Program-made: the position numbers and the translations under genes
Part shown: in pieces, positions 32,452 to 41,590 of the stretch
Layout of the letters: every line of letters begins with the position of its first letter
How positions within the stretch are numbered: the stretch's first letter is position 1
The notes under the pieces: model-generated
Databases searched by the model: none
Told to the model about the DNA's origin: nothing
What the model saw: only the letters and a program-made list of their open reading frames with translations
Assembly (NCBI GenBank): GCA_016209035.1
Contig: JACQWX010000061.1
Coordinates: forward strand, 1-55,495
DNA: 55,495 nt
Direction: 5' to 3'
Source: Elusimicrobiota bacterium
GTDB lineage: Bacteria > Elusimicrobiota > Elusimicrobia > UBA1565 > UBA9628

Positions 32452-32603
32452 TCCCGGTCGGAACGACCTTCCCGGCATTGAACGGGCTCGATTAATCTAG
32501 GTAAGAAATGAGATAATATAAGGCCCGCTGGAACGGGGTTTCGCGGGCAAGGGGGGGTTCGGCCGGCGGCGGCCGACCCCTGAACGAGCAAGGGAGCGGC
32601 GAA
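32452..32603 (+). promoter_or_regulatory. leader region of pilB with hairpins
   Basis: AT-rich DNA (GATAAT at 32512-32517) is a likely -10. The untranslated leader of about 80 nt holds two stems: GCCCGC/GCGGGC (near 32524-32549) and TCGGCCG/CGGCCGA (near 32560-32577) flanked by G and C runs. No known riboswitch consensus is evident. GGGAG precedes ATG 32604. Confidence 0.45.
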
Positions 32604-34418
32604 ATGGCAGTCAAAGGCGTCCAGCGCCACAAGACGGTGATGGAGATCCTCACCGAGCGCAAGCCTGTCGAAGACGACAAGCTTGCCCAAGCCGAGGCCG
32701 AGGCCAACACATCCAACAAGCCCATCCAGACGGTGCTCCTGGAAAAGGAGCTGATGACCAAGGAAGCCCTGGTCAAGCTCCTCTCCGAAGAGTGGAAGGT
32801 CGAGATCGCCGACATCGCCAACATGGACATCGACGGCGAGACGGTCAAGATCGTCCCCGAGGGCGTGGCGCGGCGCCACCTGGCCCTGCCGTTCGAAAAA
32901 GGGGAGAGCTCTCTCTCCGTCGCCATGGCCAACCCGCTCGACATGTTCATCACCGAGGACCTCCAGACCCGGACGGGCCTCGAGATCAAGCCCTTCCTGG
33001 CCCTGCCGCAGGACATCGTGGCGAACATCGACGCGGCCTACGGCAAGGGCGGCGGCGCCTTGATGTCCAAGATCAAGCAGGACGAGGAGGCCTCGGGCAA
33101 GAGCTTCCTCGAGGACTGGAAGCCCGACGAGGGCGGCAAGGGGCTGGAAGTGATCAAGGAGGGCCCCAGGGCCTCGGACATCACCAAGGTGGACGCCTCC
33201 GCCCCCGAGGTCGAGAAGATGGTCAACGCCATCATCCTCTCGGCCATCAAGATGAAGGCCTCGGACATCCACATCGAGCCCATGGAGGACCCCACGGGGA
33301 AGAACTCCAAGGTCGTCCTGCGCTACCGCGTGGACGGCATGCTCCGGTCCGGGCCCTTCTCGGTGCCGTGGCCCTACCGCTTCGCGCTCGCGGCCAAGCT
33401 CAAGATCATGACGAACTCCATGAACATCACGGAGCGGCGCATCCCGCAGTCGGGCCGCATCCAGGTGTTGAACCAGGGCAACCCCCTGGAGTTCCGCGTC
33501 GAGATGGTGCCGACCGTCTACGGCGAGTCGACCGTCATGCGCATACTCGACCGACGGTCGGTGCAGGTGGACATCAACAAGATGGGGTTCCTGCCCGATA
33601 CCCTCGAAACCTTCCTCGGGCTCCTCAAGGGCATCGGCGGAAAGAAGAACTTCGGGCTGGTTGTGGTGTGCGGTCCGACGGGATCCGGCAAATCAACAAC
33701 GCTCTATGCGGCCCTCAACTACGTGAACCGCCCGGACATCAAGATCATAACGGCCGAGAACCCGGTCGAGTACAACTTGGACGGGATTGTCCAGGTCCCG
33801 GTCAACCCGGACCTCAAGCTCGGCGAGGACAAGAAGTTCGACTTCGCCACGGCCCTGCGTTCCTTCCTGCGCTTGGACCCGGACGTGATCATGGTCGGCG
33901 AAATCCGCGACCAGGAGACCTGCCACATCGCCATGGAAGCCGCCATGACCGGCCACTTGGTGTTCTCGACCATCCACACGAACGACGCTCCCTCCTCCAT
34001 CTCGCGCATGGTCGACATGCATGTCCCTGAGTTCATGGTGGTGGCCACGGTCAAGGCCGTGCTGGCCCAGCGCCTCTCGCGCCGGCTGTGCGCCGAGTGC
34101 AAGGAGCCCCGCGACCCCAAGGAAGACGAGGTCAAGATCTACGAGGAGAACCAGGTCGAGCTCCCGGCCGGGCAGAAGATCATGCAGCCGAAGGGCTGCC
34201 CGGTGTGCAACAACACCGGGTACAAGGGCCGCGTGGGCATGCACGAGCTCATGGTCCTCAGCGAGGAGCTGCGCGGCTTCATGCTCCAGACCGTGGCCGC
34301 CGACCCGCTGCGGGCCGCGGCCCGCAAGCTGGGCATGCGCCTCCTCGTCGCAGACGGGCTCGAGAAGGTCAAGCAGGGCCTCACCACGGTGCGTGAAGTC
34401 CTGGGCGGACAGGAGTAA
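32604..34418 (+). CDS. pilB: type IV pilus assembly ATPase PilB/GspE
   Basis: A 604-residue secretion ATPase that powers pilus extension. An N-terminal MshEN/GspE_N domain (about residues 1-150) is followed by the ATPase core: Walker A GPTGSGKS (residues 357-364), Asp box LDPDVIMVGEIRDQET, His box TGHLVFSTIHTNDA, and a tetracysteine zinc site (CAEC ... CPVC). The hexameric enzyme sits on the cytoplasmic face. The pilin and prepilin peptidase are 16 kb away. The HD-GYP gene starts 3 bp after it, suggesting c-di-GMP control of pili. Confidence 0.95.
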   Translation: MAVKGVQRHKTVMEILTERKPVEDDKLAQAEAEANTSNKPIQTVLLEKELMTKEALVKLLSEEWKVEIADIANMDIDGETVKIVPEGVARRHLALPFEKGESSLSVAMANPLDMFITEDLQTRTGLEIKPFLALPQDIVANIDAAYGKGGGALMSKIKQDEEASGKSFLEDWKPDEGGKGLEVIKEGPRASDITKVDASAPEVEKMVNAIILSAIKMKASDIHIEPMEDPTGKNSKVVLRYRVDGMLRSGPFSVPWPYRFALAAKLKIMTNSMNITERRIPQSGRIQVLNQGNPLEFRVEMVPTVYGESTVMRILDRRSVQVDINKMGFLPDTLETFLGLLKGIGGKKNFGLVVVCGPTGSGKSTTLYAALNYVNRPDIKIITAENPVEYNLDGIVQVPVNPDLKLGEDKKFDFATALRSFLRLDPDVIMVGEIRDQETCHIAMEAAMTGHLVFSTIHTNDAPSSISRMVDMHVPEFMVVATVKAVLAQRLSRRLCAECKEPRDPKEDEVKIYEENQVELPAGQKIMQPKGCPVCNNTGYKGRVGMHELMVLSEELRGFMLQTVAADPLRAAARKLGMRLLVADGLEKVKQGLTTVREVLGGQE

Positions 34419-34421
34419 GCC

Positions 34422-35576
34422 ATGGCAGAGAACACGCAGCAGTCCAAGACGGCGGCGACCGCCCCTGCGACAGCCGGAGCGGCTCCTGCGCCTTCGGCGC
34501 AGGAGCGCGGCGCCGGCATCAGCACCGCGCTCGAGCTCTTCGAGATCGCGAACTCCCTCAACGCGACGCTCGACCTCGACGCCCTCCTTATGAAGATCGG
34601 GGCGGCCGCGGAGAAGCTCCTCGACAGCGAGGCCAGCTCCACCATGCTCGTCACCGACGACAAGAAGAGCCTCTACTTCAAGGTGGCCTCGGGGGACAAG
34701 TCCAAGGCCTTGAAGTCCATGCTGCTGCCCATCGGGCAGGGCATCGGGGGCTCGGTGGCCAAGAACCGCAAGCCGGAGATCGTCAACGACTGCCAGAAGG
34801 ACCCCCGGTTCGCTGGGAAGTTCGACAAGGCCTCCGGCTTCGTCACCCGGTCGATCCTGGCGGTGCACATGGAGTACCGCAGCGAGGTGGTCGGGGTCGT
34901 CGAGGTCCTCAACAAGCGTTCAGGGCCCTACACGGACTCCGACTTGAAGCTCCTCCAGAGCCTGGCCTCGCTCGCCTCGGTCGCCATCACCAACACCAAG
35001 ATCATGGCGGACCAGAAGAACTTCTTCTCCCACACGCTCGAGATCATGGGGGCGGTCATCGAGACCGCGAAGCCCGCCATGACCGGCCACCCCATGCGCT
35101 CGGCCAAGCTCGCCTGCGCCATCGGGAGGATCCTCGGCATGGACGAGTACGAGTACCGGATGCTCTACTACGCGGGCATCCTCCACGACGTCGGGTATGT
35201 CGCCTTCAACAACCCGGCGGTCCTCTCCGACTTCGGCGTGGTCAAGGCGGCCGAGGAGCTCCATCCCACGATGTCCGTCAAGATGCTCGAGGGCATCCGC
35301 ATGATCGAAGGCGCCCTGCCGATGATCCAGTCCCACCACGAGAGATTCGACGGGACCGGCTACCCGAGCAAGCTCTACGGCGAGGCCATCCCCCTGGGCG
35401 CGCGCATCCTGCGGCTGACCGAGTGCATGGAGGAGATCCGCATGGTGGGCCTTAAGGCCCCGGACCTCTATCCCCACGCGGTCAAGGAGGCCGAGGACGG
35501 GAAGGGCACGAGCTTCGACCCCAAGGTGGTGGAGGCTTTCGTCGAGCTCATGAAGCAGCCCGAGTCCGTCTGGTAG
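34422..35576 (+). CDS. GAF-HD-GYP domain protein (probable c-di-GMP phosphodiesterase)
   Basis: 384 residues. A low-complexity Ala/Pro/Thr N-terminus (about 1-30) contains an 11-bp hairpin at DNA level. A GAF domain (about 35-195) is followed by an HD-GYP domain (about 205-384) with TGHPMRSAKLA, ILHDVGY, HPTMSVKML, QSHHERFDGTGYP. All key HD and GYP residues are present, so hydrolysis of cyclic di-GMP is likely. Cytosolic. It lies 3 bp after pilB and is probably co-transcribed with it. Confidence 0.92.
   Translation: MAENTQQSKTAATAPATAGAAPAPSAQERGAGISTALELFEIANSLNATLDLDALLMKIGAAAEKLLDSEASSTMLVTDDKKSLYFKVASGDKSKALKSMLLPIGQGIGGSVAKNRKPEIVNDCQKDPRFAGKFDKASGFVTRSILAVHMEYRSEVVGVVEVLNKRSGPYTDSDLKLLQSLASLASVAITNTKIMADQKNFFSHTLEIMGAVIETAKPAMTGHPMRSAKLACAIGRILGMDEYEYRMLYYAGILHDVGYVAFNNPAVLSDFGVVKAAEELHPTMSVKMLEGIRMIEGALPMIQSHHERFDGTGYPSKLYGEAIPLGARILRLTECMEEIRMVGLKAPDLYPHAVKEAEDGKGTSFDPKVVEAFVELMKQPESVW
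34482..34506. repeat. 11-bp perfect hairpin in GAF-HD-GYP gene
   Basis: GCTCCTGCGCC (34482-34492) pairs with GGCGCAGGAGC (34496-34506) across a TTC loop. Similar CCTGCGC/GCGCAGG hairpins occur near 17225 and 22577. Confidence 0.75.
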
Positions 35577-35582
35577 AGCGTC

Positions 35583-37096
35583 ATGGAAGAGGCCAAGAAA
35601 CCCAAACAGCTCGTCCCGGCCAAGACCCGGGACCTCATCGAGCGCCGCAATCGCGCGATGGAGGCCGGGGGCCCGGAGAAGGTGTCCCGGCAGCGCCGCA
35701 AGGGCAAGATGCTGGCTAGGGAGAGGATCGAGTTCCTCCTCGACGAGGACAGCTTCGAGGAGATGGGCCTCCTGGTCGAGACGCGAGCCGTCGATTTCGG
35801 CCTGGCCGACGAGAAGCTCCCGGGGGACGGGGTCGTGGCGGGTTTTGGCCGCATCCACGGCCGCGGCGTGTGCGTCTATGCCCAGGACTTCACGGTCAAG
35901 GGCGGGACCCTGGGCCTGGCCCACGCGAGGAAGATCTGTTCGGTGATGGACTTGGGCCTGAAGGCCAAGGTCCCGGTCATCGGGTTATGCGACTCGGGCG
36001 GCGCGCGGCTTCGGGCGCCATCCCTCAGATCACGGCGATCCTGGGCCCCTGCGCGGGCGGCGCGGTCTATTCGCCCGCGCTCACCGACTTCGTTTTCATG
36101 GTGGAGGGCTTGAGCCACATGTTCGTGACCGGGCCAGAGGTGATCAAGGCGGCCACCGGGGAGGCCACGGACTTCGAGTCCCTGGGCGGCGCCAAGGTCC
36201 ACAGCTCGAAATCCGGGGTGTGCCATTTCCTCGCCGGGTCGGAGCACGACTGCTTCCGCCAGATCCGGGAGCTCCTGGAGTACCTGCCGCAGAGCTGCGA
36301 CCAAGGACCCAGGGCGGTCATGCCCTCGGACGATCCGCTGCGCCTGAGCCCCCAGCTCGGGACCCTCGCCGAGATGGATCCCAAGAAGCCCTACGACATC
36401 CTTGACGTGATCCTGGAGATCGCGGACAACCACCAGTTCCTGGAGTCCCACCGGGGGTTCGCGCTCAACGTCGTGACCGGGTTCGTCCGCCTCAACGGCG
36501 AATCCGTCGGGGTCGTCGCCAACAACCCGCTCTACCTCTCCGGGGCGCTCGACATCGACGCCAGCGAGAAGGCCGCGCGGTTCGTGCGCTTCTGCGACTC
36601 GTTCAACATCCCGCTCCTGACCCTCGTCGACGTCCCGGGCTACTGGCCCGGGGTGGACCAGGAGCACGCGGGGATCATCCGGCGGGGCGCCAAGCTCCTC
36701 TACGCCTATTGCCAGGCCACGGTGCCCAAGGTCACGGTGGTCCTGCGCAAGGCCTACGGAGGGGCGTACGACGTGATGGCCTCCAAGCACGTCCGGGGGG
36801 ACGTCAACCTCGCCTGGCCCTGCGCCGAGATCGCGGTCATGGGGCCGCAGGGCGCCGTGGAGATCCTATACAAGGAGCGGATCGCCTCCGCCGCCGACCC
36901 ACGGGCGCTGCGAGACAAGCTGGTGGGGGAGTACGTCGCCGAGTTCGCGTCGCCCTACCAGGCGGCGCGGCGCGGGTACATCGACGAGGTGATCGACGCG
37001 AAGGAGACCAGGCCCAAGGTCATCCGCGCCTTCCAGTTCCTGCGCGACAAGGTCGTGGAGTCCGTCAAGAAGAAGCACGGCAACATCCCGCTGTAG
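35583..37096 (+). pseudogene. acyl-CoA carboxylase beta subunit (PccB-like), frameshifted with internal deletion
   Basis: Carboxyltransferase subunit of a biotin-dependent acyl-CoA (propionyl-type) carboxylase, split between two frames. Frame one runs from ATG 35583 through MLARERIEFLLDEDSFEE and YAQDFTVKGGTLG to VIGLCDSGGARL near 36010. Frame two begins at ASGAIPQITAILGPCAGGAVYSP and continues to GRGYIDEVIDAKETR-like sequence and the stop at 37096. The usual block between GGAR and ASGxIPQ (roughly 18-20 residues, IQEGVDSLAGYxxIF in relatives) is absent and the join is out of frame. As given, no active product could be made. Real decay or assembly error; the rest of the protein is well conserved. 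Confidence 0.82.
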
Positions 37097-37131
37097 TAGC
37101 TCAAAGGCCCCCTCGGGGAAAGCATGAGGCG

Positions 37132-39144
37132 ATGAACAATTTCAACGAAAAAGCCAACTTCATCTGGTCCGTGGCGGATCTGCTTCGCGGCCCATACCGT
37201 CCCAACCAGTACAAGGACGTCATGTTGCCCATGACCGTCCTGCGCCGCCTCGACTGCGTTCTTGAGCCCACCAAGGAAAAGGTCCTCCAGAAGGCGCAAG
37301 GCCTCAAGGGCGGCAAGGTCAAAAACCTGGAGCCGATCCTGAACAAGGCGGCGGACCAGCAGTTCCACAACACCAGCCGCTTCACCTTTCAAAAGCTCAA
37401 GGGCGATCCCAACAACATCGCCGCGAACCTGACCAACTACATCAAGGGATTTTCCAGCCGAGCCAGGGGAATCCTCGAGCACTTCGGTTTTGAGGAGCAC
37501 ATCGGCAAGCTGGACAAGGCCGACCGGCTCTACCTGATCGTCTCGAAGTTCTGCGATATCGACCTGCACCCCGACAGGGTTTCAAACATCGAGATGGGTT
37601 ATGTCTTCGAGGAACTCATCCGGCGCTTCAACGAGGCGTCCAATGAGGAGGCGGGCGACCACTTCACGCCCCGGGAAGTGATCCGGCTGATGGTCGACCT
37701 GATATTCCTGCCCGATAATGAAATTTTGACCAAGCGGGGAACCGTCAAGACCTTGTTTGATCCGGCCTCCGGGACCGGCGGCATGCTCTCCGTGAGCGAG
37801 AATTACATCCGAGAGCTCAACCCCGACGCCCAGTTGGTCGCCTTCGGCCAGGACTACAACGCCCAGGCCTACGCCATTTGCGGCTCCGACATGATGATCA
37901 AGGGGCATGACATCGACAACATCCGCTTTGGCGACAGCTTCACACAGGACCATTTTGCCGGCAAGAAGTTCGACTACATGTTGGCCAACCCCCCGTTCGG
38001 TGTGGAATGGAAGCCCCAGGAGACCTTCATCCGAAGAGAGAGCGAGGAACAGGGCTTCGGCGGGCGCTTCGGCGCGGGGCTGCCCAGGATCAACGACGGG
38101 TCGCTGCTCTTTTTGCAACACATGATCAGCAAGATGAAGGATCCCAAGGAGGGCGGCACGCGTCTGGCCATCGTCTTCAACGGATCGCCTCTTTTCACCG
38201 GCTCGGCCGGGGCCGGTGAAAGCGAGATTCGCCGCTGGATCATCGAGAAAGACCGGCTCGAGGGGATCGTCGCCCTGCCGGATCAACTCTTCTACAACAC
38301 GGGCATCTCCACCTACCTCTGGATCGTCACCAATCGCAAGGAAAGGCGCCGCCGCGGGAAGGTCCAGCTCGTGGACGCCGCCGGCTTCTTCAAGAAGATG
38401 CGCAAGAGCCTCGGCAACAAGCGCCACGAGATTTGCGACCCGCAAAGGCACGGCATCGCGCGCCTCTATGGAGACTTCAAGGCGGGCGAACATGTCCGGA
38501 TTTTCGACAACGAGGACTTCGGCTACAGGCGGATCACGGTCGAAAGACCGCTAAGGCTTAACTTCGCCGCAGACAAGGAGCGGTGGCTTAAGCTCGAAGA
38601 GTCAACGGCGTTTTCGCATCTCGCCTCCAGCCGAAAGCGCAAGGACGCCAAGACCGCCCAGGAGGAGATAGCCGAGGGGCGCAAGCTCCAGAAGGCAATC
38701 CTCGCGGCTCTAGGCGGCCTGGCGAGCAAGAAAGTCGTGAAGAGCCGCGACGCCTTTGCCGGCATGGTCGAGCGGGCGTTTGAGAAGGCCGGCCTCAAGG
38801 TCCCCGCGCCCCTCTTAAGCGCCGTCTTGGAAGCTCTGGCCGAGCGCGACGAGACCGCCGACATCTGCAAGGATGCCAAGGGCAACCCGGAGCCGGACCC
38901 CGAACTGCGCGACTGCGAGAATGTGCCGCTCAAGGAGGATGCGGCCGCGTACATGAGGCGCGAGGTGCTGCCGCATGTCCCTGATGCCTGGGTGGATGAG
39001 TCCAAGGCCAAGGTGGGCTACGAGGTAAGCTTTAACCGTTACTTCTACAAGTACACGCCGCCGCGGCCGCTCCCTGAAATTACGGCGGATCTCAAGAAGG
39101 TCGAGGAGGAAATCGCCAGGATGCTGGCGGAGATGACGCAATGA
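37132..39144 (+). CDS. hsdM: type I restriction-modification methyltransferase HsdM
   Basis: A 670-residue N6-adenine methyltransferase of a type I system. An HsdM N-terminal helical domain (ANFIWSVADLLRGPY, YRPNQYKDVMLPMTVLRRLD) is followed by the SAM-binding motif I FDPASGTGGML and the catalytic NPPFG. A long C-terminal extension (about 470-670) ends in a coiled segment (ADLKKVEEEIARMLAEM). It opens an island of seven frames with lower GC than its surroundings. The stop overlaps the rhuM-like ATG (ATGA). Confidence 0.95.
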   Translation: MNNFNEKANFIWSVADLLRGPYRPNQYKDVMLPMTVLRRLDCVLEPTKEKVLQKAQGLKGGKVKNLEPILNKAADQQFHNTSRFTFQKLKGDPNNIAANLTNYIKGFSSRARGILEHFGFEEHIGKLDKADRLYLIVSKFCDIDLHPDRVSNIEMGYVFEELIRRFNEASNEEAGDHFTPREVIRLMVDLIFLPDNEILTKRGTVKTLFDPASGTGGMLSVSENYIRELNPDAQLVAFGQDYNAQAYAICGSDMMIKGHDIDNIRFGDSFTQDHFAGKKFDYMLANPPFGVEWKPQETFIRRESEEQGFGGRFGAGLPRINDGSLLFLQHMISKMKDPKEGGTRLAIVFNGSPLFTGSAGAGESEIRRWIIEKDRLEGIVALPDQLFYNTGISTYLWIVTNRKERRRRGKVQLVDAAGFFKKMRKSLGNKRHEICDPQRHGIARLYGDFKAGEHVRIFDNEDFGYRRITVERPLRLNFAADKERWLKLEESTAFSHLASSRKRKDAKTAQEEIAEGRKLQKAILAALGGLASKKVVKSRDAFAGMVERAFEKAGLKVPAPLLSAVLEALAERDETADICKDAKGNPEPDPELRDCENVPLKEDAAAYMRREVLPHVPDAWVDESKAKVGYEVSFNRYFYKYTPPRPLPEITADLKKVEEEIARMLAEMTQ

Positions 39145-40238
39145 CGGACCGCCTGCCGGAAAAGCCGGGGCCGGGCTCCGCCATCATCATCTATCCGGCC
39201 GAGGAAGGCCGCAGCCGAATCCAGGTTCGGCTTCAAGATGAGACGGTCTGGCTGACGCAGATTGGGCTGGCGGAGCTTTATCAAACCACCGTCGCCAACA
39301 TCAACATTCACATCAAGAATATCCTGGCCGACGGCGAACTCACCGAAAGGGCAACTATTAAGGATTACTTAATGGTTCGCTCGGAGGGTTTGCGCCAGGT
39401 CCGGCGGGCCGTCAAACATTACAACCTCGACATGATTCTTGCCGTCGGCTACCGGGTGCGCTCTGCGCGCGGCGCGCAGTTCCGCCAATGGGCCACCGAA
39501 CGTCTGCGCGAATACCTCATCAAGGGCTTCACGCTGGACGATGAACGCCTGAAAGGCAGCGACCGGCTGGCGGACCACTTCGACGAGCTGCTGGCCCGCA
39601 TCCGGGAAATCCGGGCCAGCGAAGCGCGCGTCTACCAGCGCATCCGGGAGATTTTCGCGTTAGCCTCGGACTACAGGGAAAGAGAGCAAGACACGCAGGC
39701 GTTCTTCGCCGTCATGCAGAACAAGATGCACTACGCGGCGGCGGGGATGACGGCGGCGGAGATCGTCCGCCGACGCGCCGACGCGGACAAACCCAACATG
39801 GGGCTGACCTCCTGGAAAGGCGGCCGGGCGCTTAAACGCGACGTGACGACGGCGAAGAATTACCTGAACGAGGCTGAGATCGACACGCTCAACCGCATCA
39901 CGGTGATGTTCATGGACCAGGCCGAGTTCCGCGCCCGGCGGCGCCAGGACATCCGCATGAGCGACTGGACGGCGTTTCTGGACAAATTCCTGCGCGACAC
40001 GGAACTGCCCGTGCTGACGGATGCGGGCGCGGTCAGCCATGAAGCGGCGCTCGCGTGGGCCGAGGCGCAATACGACGCCTTCACCGTGCGGCGGCGGCTG
40101 GAGACCGAAGCGGCCGCCGAAGGGCGCTATCTGGACGATCTGCGGGCTTCGGCCAAAACGCTGGAAAACGAGCGGAAGAAATCGTCTACCGCCAAGCACA
40201 AGACCCAAAAGCCGCGCAAGAAGAACGCCAAGCCATGA
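39141..40238 (+). CDS. RhuM-like protein of a type I RM locus
   Basis: A 365-residue protein of the RhuM (virulence-protein RhuM) family, recognised by TVWLTQIGLAELYQTT, NINIHIKNILADGEL, YNLDMILAVGYRVRSARGAQFRQWAT and the C-terminal ITVMFMDQAEFRARR. The family is often embedded in type I restriction loci. Its N-terminus resembles DNA-binding or KilA-like modules, but its role is not settled. A Lys/Arg-rich tail (STAKHKTQKPRKKNAKP) suggests nucleic-acid contact. It overlaps hsdM and hsdS by 4 bp each. Confidence 0.88.
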   Translation: MTDRLPEKPGPGSAIIIYPAEEGRSRIQVRLQDETVWLTQIGLAELYQTTVANINIHIKNILADGELTERATIKDYLMVRSEGLRQVRRAVKHYNLDMILAVGYRVRSARGAQFRQWATERLREYLIKGFTLDDERLKGSDRLADHFDELLARIREIRASEARVYQRIREIFALASDYREREQDTQAFFAVMQNKMHYAAAGMTAAEIVRRRADADKPNMGLTSWKGGRALKRDVTTAKNYLNEAEIDTLNRITVMFMDQAEFRARRRQDIRMSDWTAFLDKFLRDTELPVLTDAGAVSHEAALAWAEAQYDAFTVRRRLETEAAAEGRYLDDLRASAKTLENERKKSSTAKHKTQKPRKKNAKP

Positions 40239-41590
40239 CCGTCACGGAGAAGCGGCCGATGAAATTGGCGGCCTATCCCCAATACAAGCCCTCCGGCGTC
40301 GAGTGGCTGGGGGAGATACCCGGTCACTGGAAGGTCATTCGCGTCAAGACGCTCGAAGGCAACACCTCCCGCGTTGTGCAAACAGGGCCTTTTGGAGCAC
40401 AGCTGCACGCTTCAGACTATGTGGATGAAGGGATACCATTGATTCTCATCCGCAACGTCGGAGAGATGCGACTCGATGAATCCAATATGCCAAGAGTCGA
40501 ACTCGAAGATGCCGAGCGTCTCTCGATGTATCGCGTCGAGCCTGGCGACATCGTATTCAGTAGGGTTGGGAGCATTGGAAGGATTGCCCCCATCACGGAA
40601 CGAGAACGTGGCTGGCTCATATCTGGCCAAATGCTGCGCCTCCGTGTCAGGAATCCGGCACTCGATAGCAGGTTCGCTGCCTATGCTTTCGGATCATCTT
40701 CGGTACTGACCTTTGTTGAGCTACAGTCGGTCGGTTCTACCAGAGAGTCGATCAACACCGACATCCTGCGGAACCTGCCATTACCGCTGCCACCCGTTGA
40801 TGACCAGCACGCCATCGCCGTCTTCCTCGACCGCGAGACGCAGCGAATAGACTCACTCGTCGCCAAGAAGGAGCGGCAGATCGAACTTCTCCAGGAGAAG
40901 CGCGCCGCCCTGATCAGCCATGCCGTCACCAAAGGCCTCGACCCGAACGTTCCCATGAATGACTCCGGCATTCAATGGCTAGGCGCGATCCCGAACCACT
41001 GGGACGTCTATCGAGCCAAGGTCTTGTTCCGCGAGGTCAACGACCGTTCAACGACCGGCGATGAAGAGCTTTTGACGGTATCTCATATCACAGGGGTCAC
41101 CCCTCGGGCAGAGAAGGACGTCAACATGTTCCTGGCCGAGTCCCTCGAAGACTACAAGAGGTGCGACCCCGGTGACCTGGTGATCAACACGATGTGGGCC
41201 TGGATGGGCGCAATGGGTTTCGCCTCTCGCGCCGGGATCGTCAGCCCTTCTTACAATGTCTATCGGTTCCGCAACAATGCTCCGGAGCCACGGTTCTACG
41301 ATTACCTATTCAGGACCGGCAGGTTTGCAGCAGAAGTCAGGTGCCATTCCCAGGGCATTTGGACATCCCGCCTGCGGCTGTATCCAGAAGAGTTTTTTGA
41401 GATTCGCCTGCCCTGCCCTCCGCCGGGGGAACAGCGCTCGATTGTTGCCGCGATACAGAACGAGACCGGCAGTTACGATGTGTTGCAGGCACGGATTGAA
41501 CGATCCATTGAGAAACTCCGCGAGTACCGCGTTGCACTCATCTCCGCAGCGGTCACCGGGAAGATCGACGTGCGGGAGGAGGCGGCATGA
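40235..41590 (+). CDS. hsdS: type I restriction-modification specificity subunit HsdS
   Basis: A 451-residue DNA-recognition subunit. Two target-recognition domains begin with matching signatures (YPQYKPSGVEWLGEIPGHW and MNDSGIQWLGAIPNHW), and each is followed by a conserved helical spacer (VFLDRETQRIDSLVAKKERQIELLQEKRAALI and a second IVAAIQNETGSY/IEKLREYRVALISAAVTGKIDV). The two halves set the bipartite target. GC is visibly lower than in host genes, as is common for transferred TRDs. ATG 40235 overlaps the RhuM-like stop; ATG 40259 is an alternative. Confidence 0.93.
   Translation: MTVTEKRPMKLAAYPQYKPSGVEWLGEIPGHWKVIRVKTLEGNTSRVVQTGPFGAQLHASDYVDEGIPLILIRNVGEMRLDESNMPRVELEDAERLSMYRVEPGDIVFSRVGSIGRIAPITERERGWLISGQMLRLRVRNPALDSRFAAYAFGSSSVLTFVELQSVGSTRESINTDILRNLPLPLPPVDDQHAIAVFLDRETQRIDSLVAKKERQIELLQEKRAALISHAVTKGLDPNVPMNDSGIQWLGAIPNHWDVYRAKVLFREVNDRSTTGDEELLTVSHITGVTPRAEKDVNMFLAESLEDYKRCDPGDLVINTMWAWMGAMGFASRAGIVSPSYNVYRFRNNAPEPRFYDYLFRTGRFAAEVRCHSQGIWTSRLRLYPEEFFEIRLPCPPPGEQRSIVAAIQNETGSYDVLQARIERSIEKLREYRVALISAAVTGKIDVREEAA

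Noticed and set aside
32524..32603. Hairpins before pilB considered as a c-di-GMP riboswitch
   Set aside because: I could not match the conserved bases of either known c-di-GMP riboswitch class.
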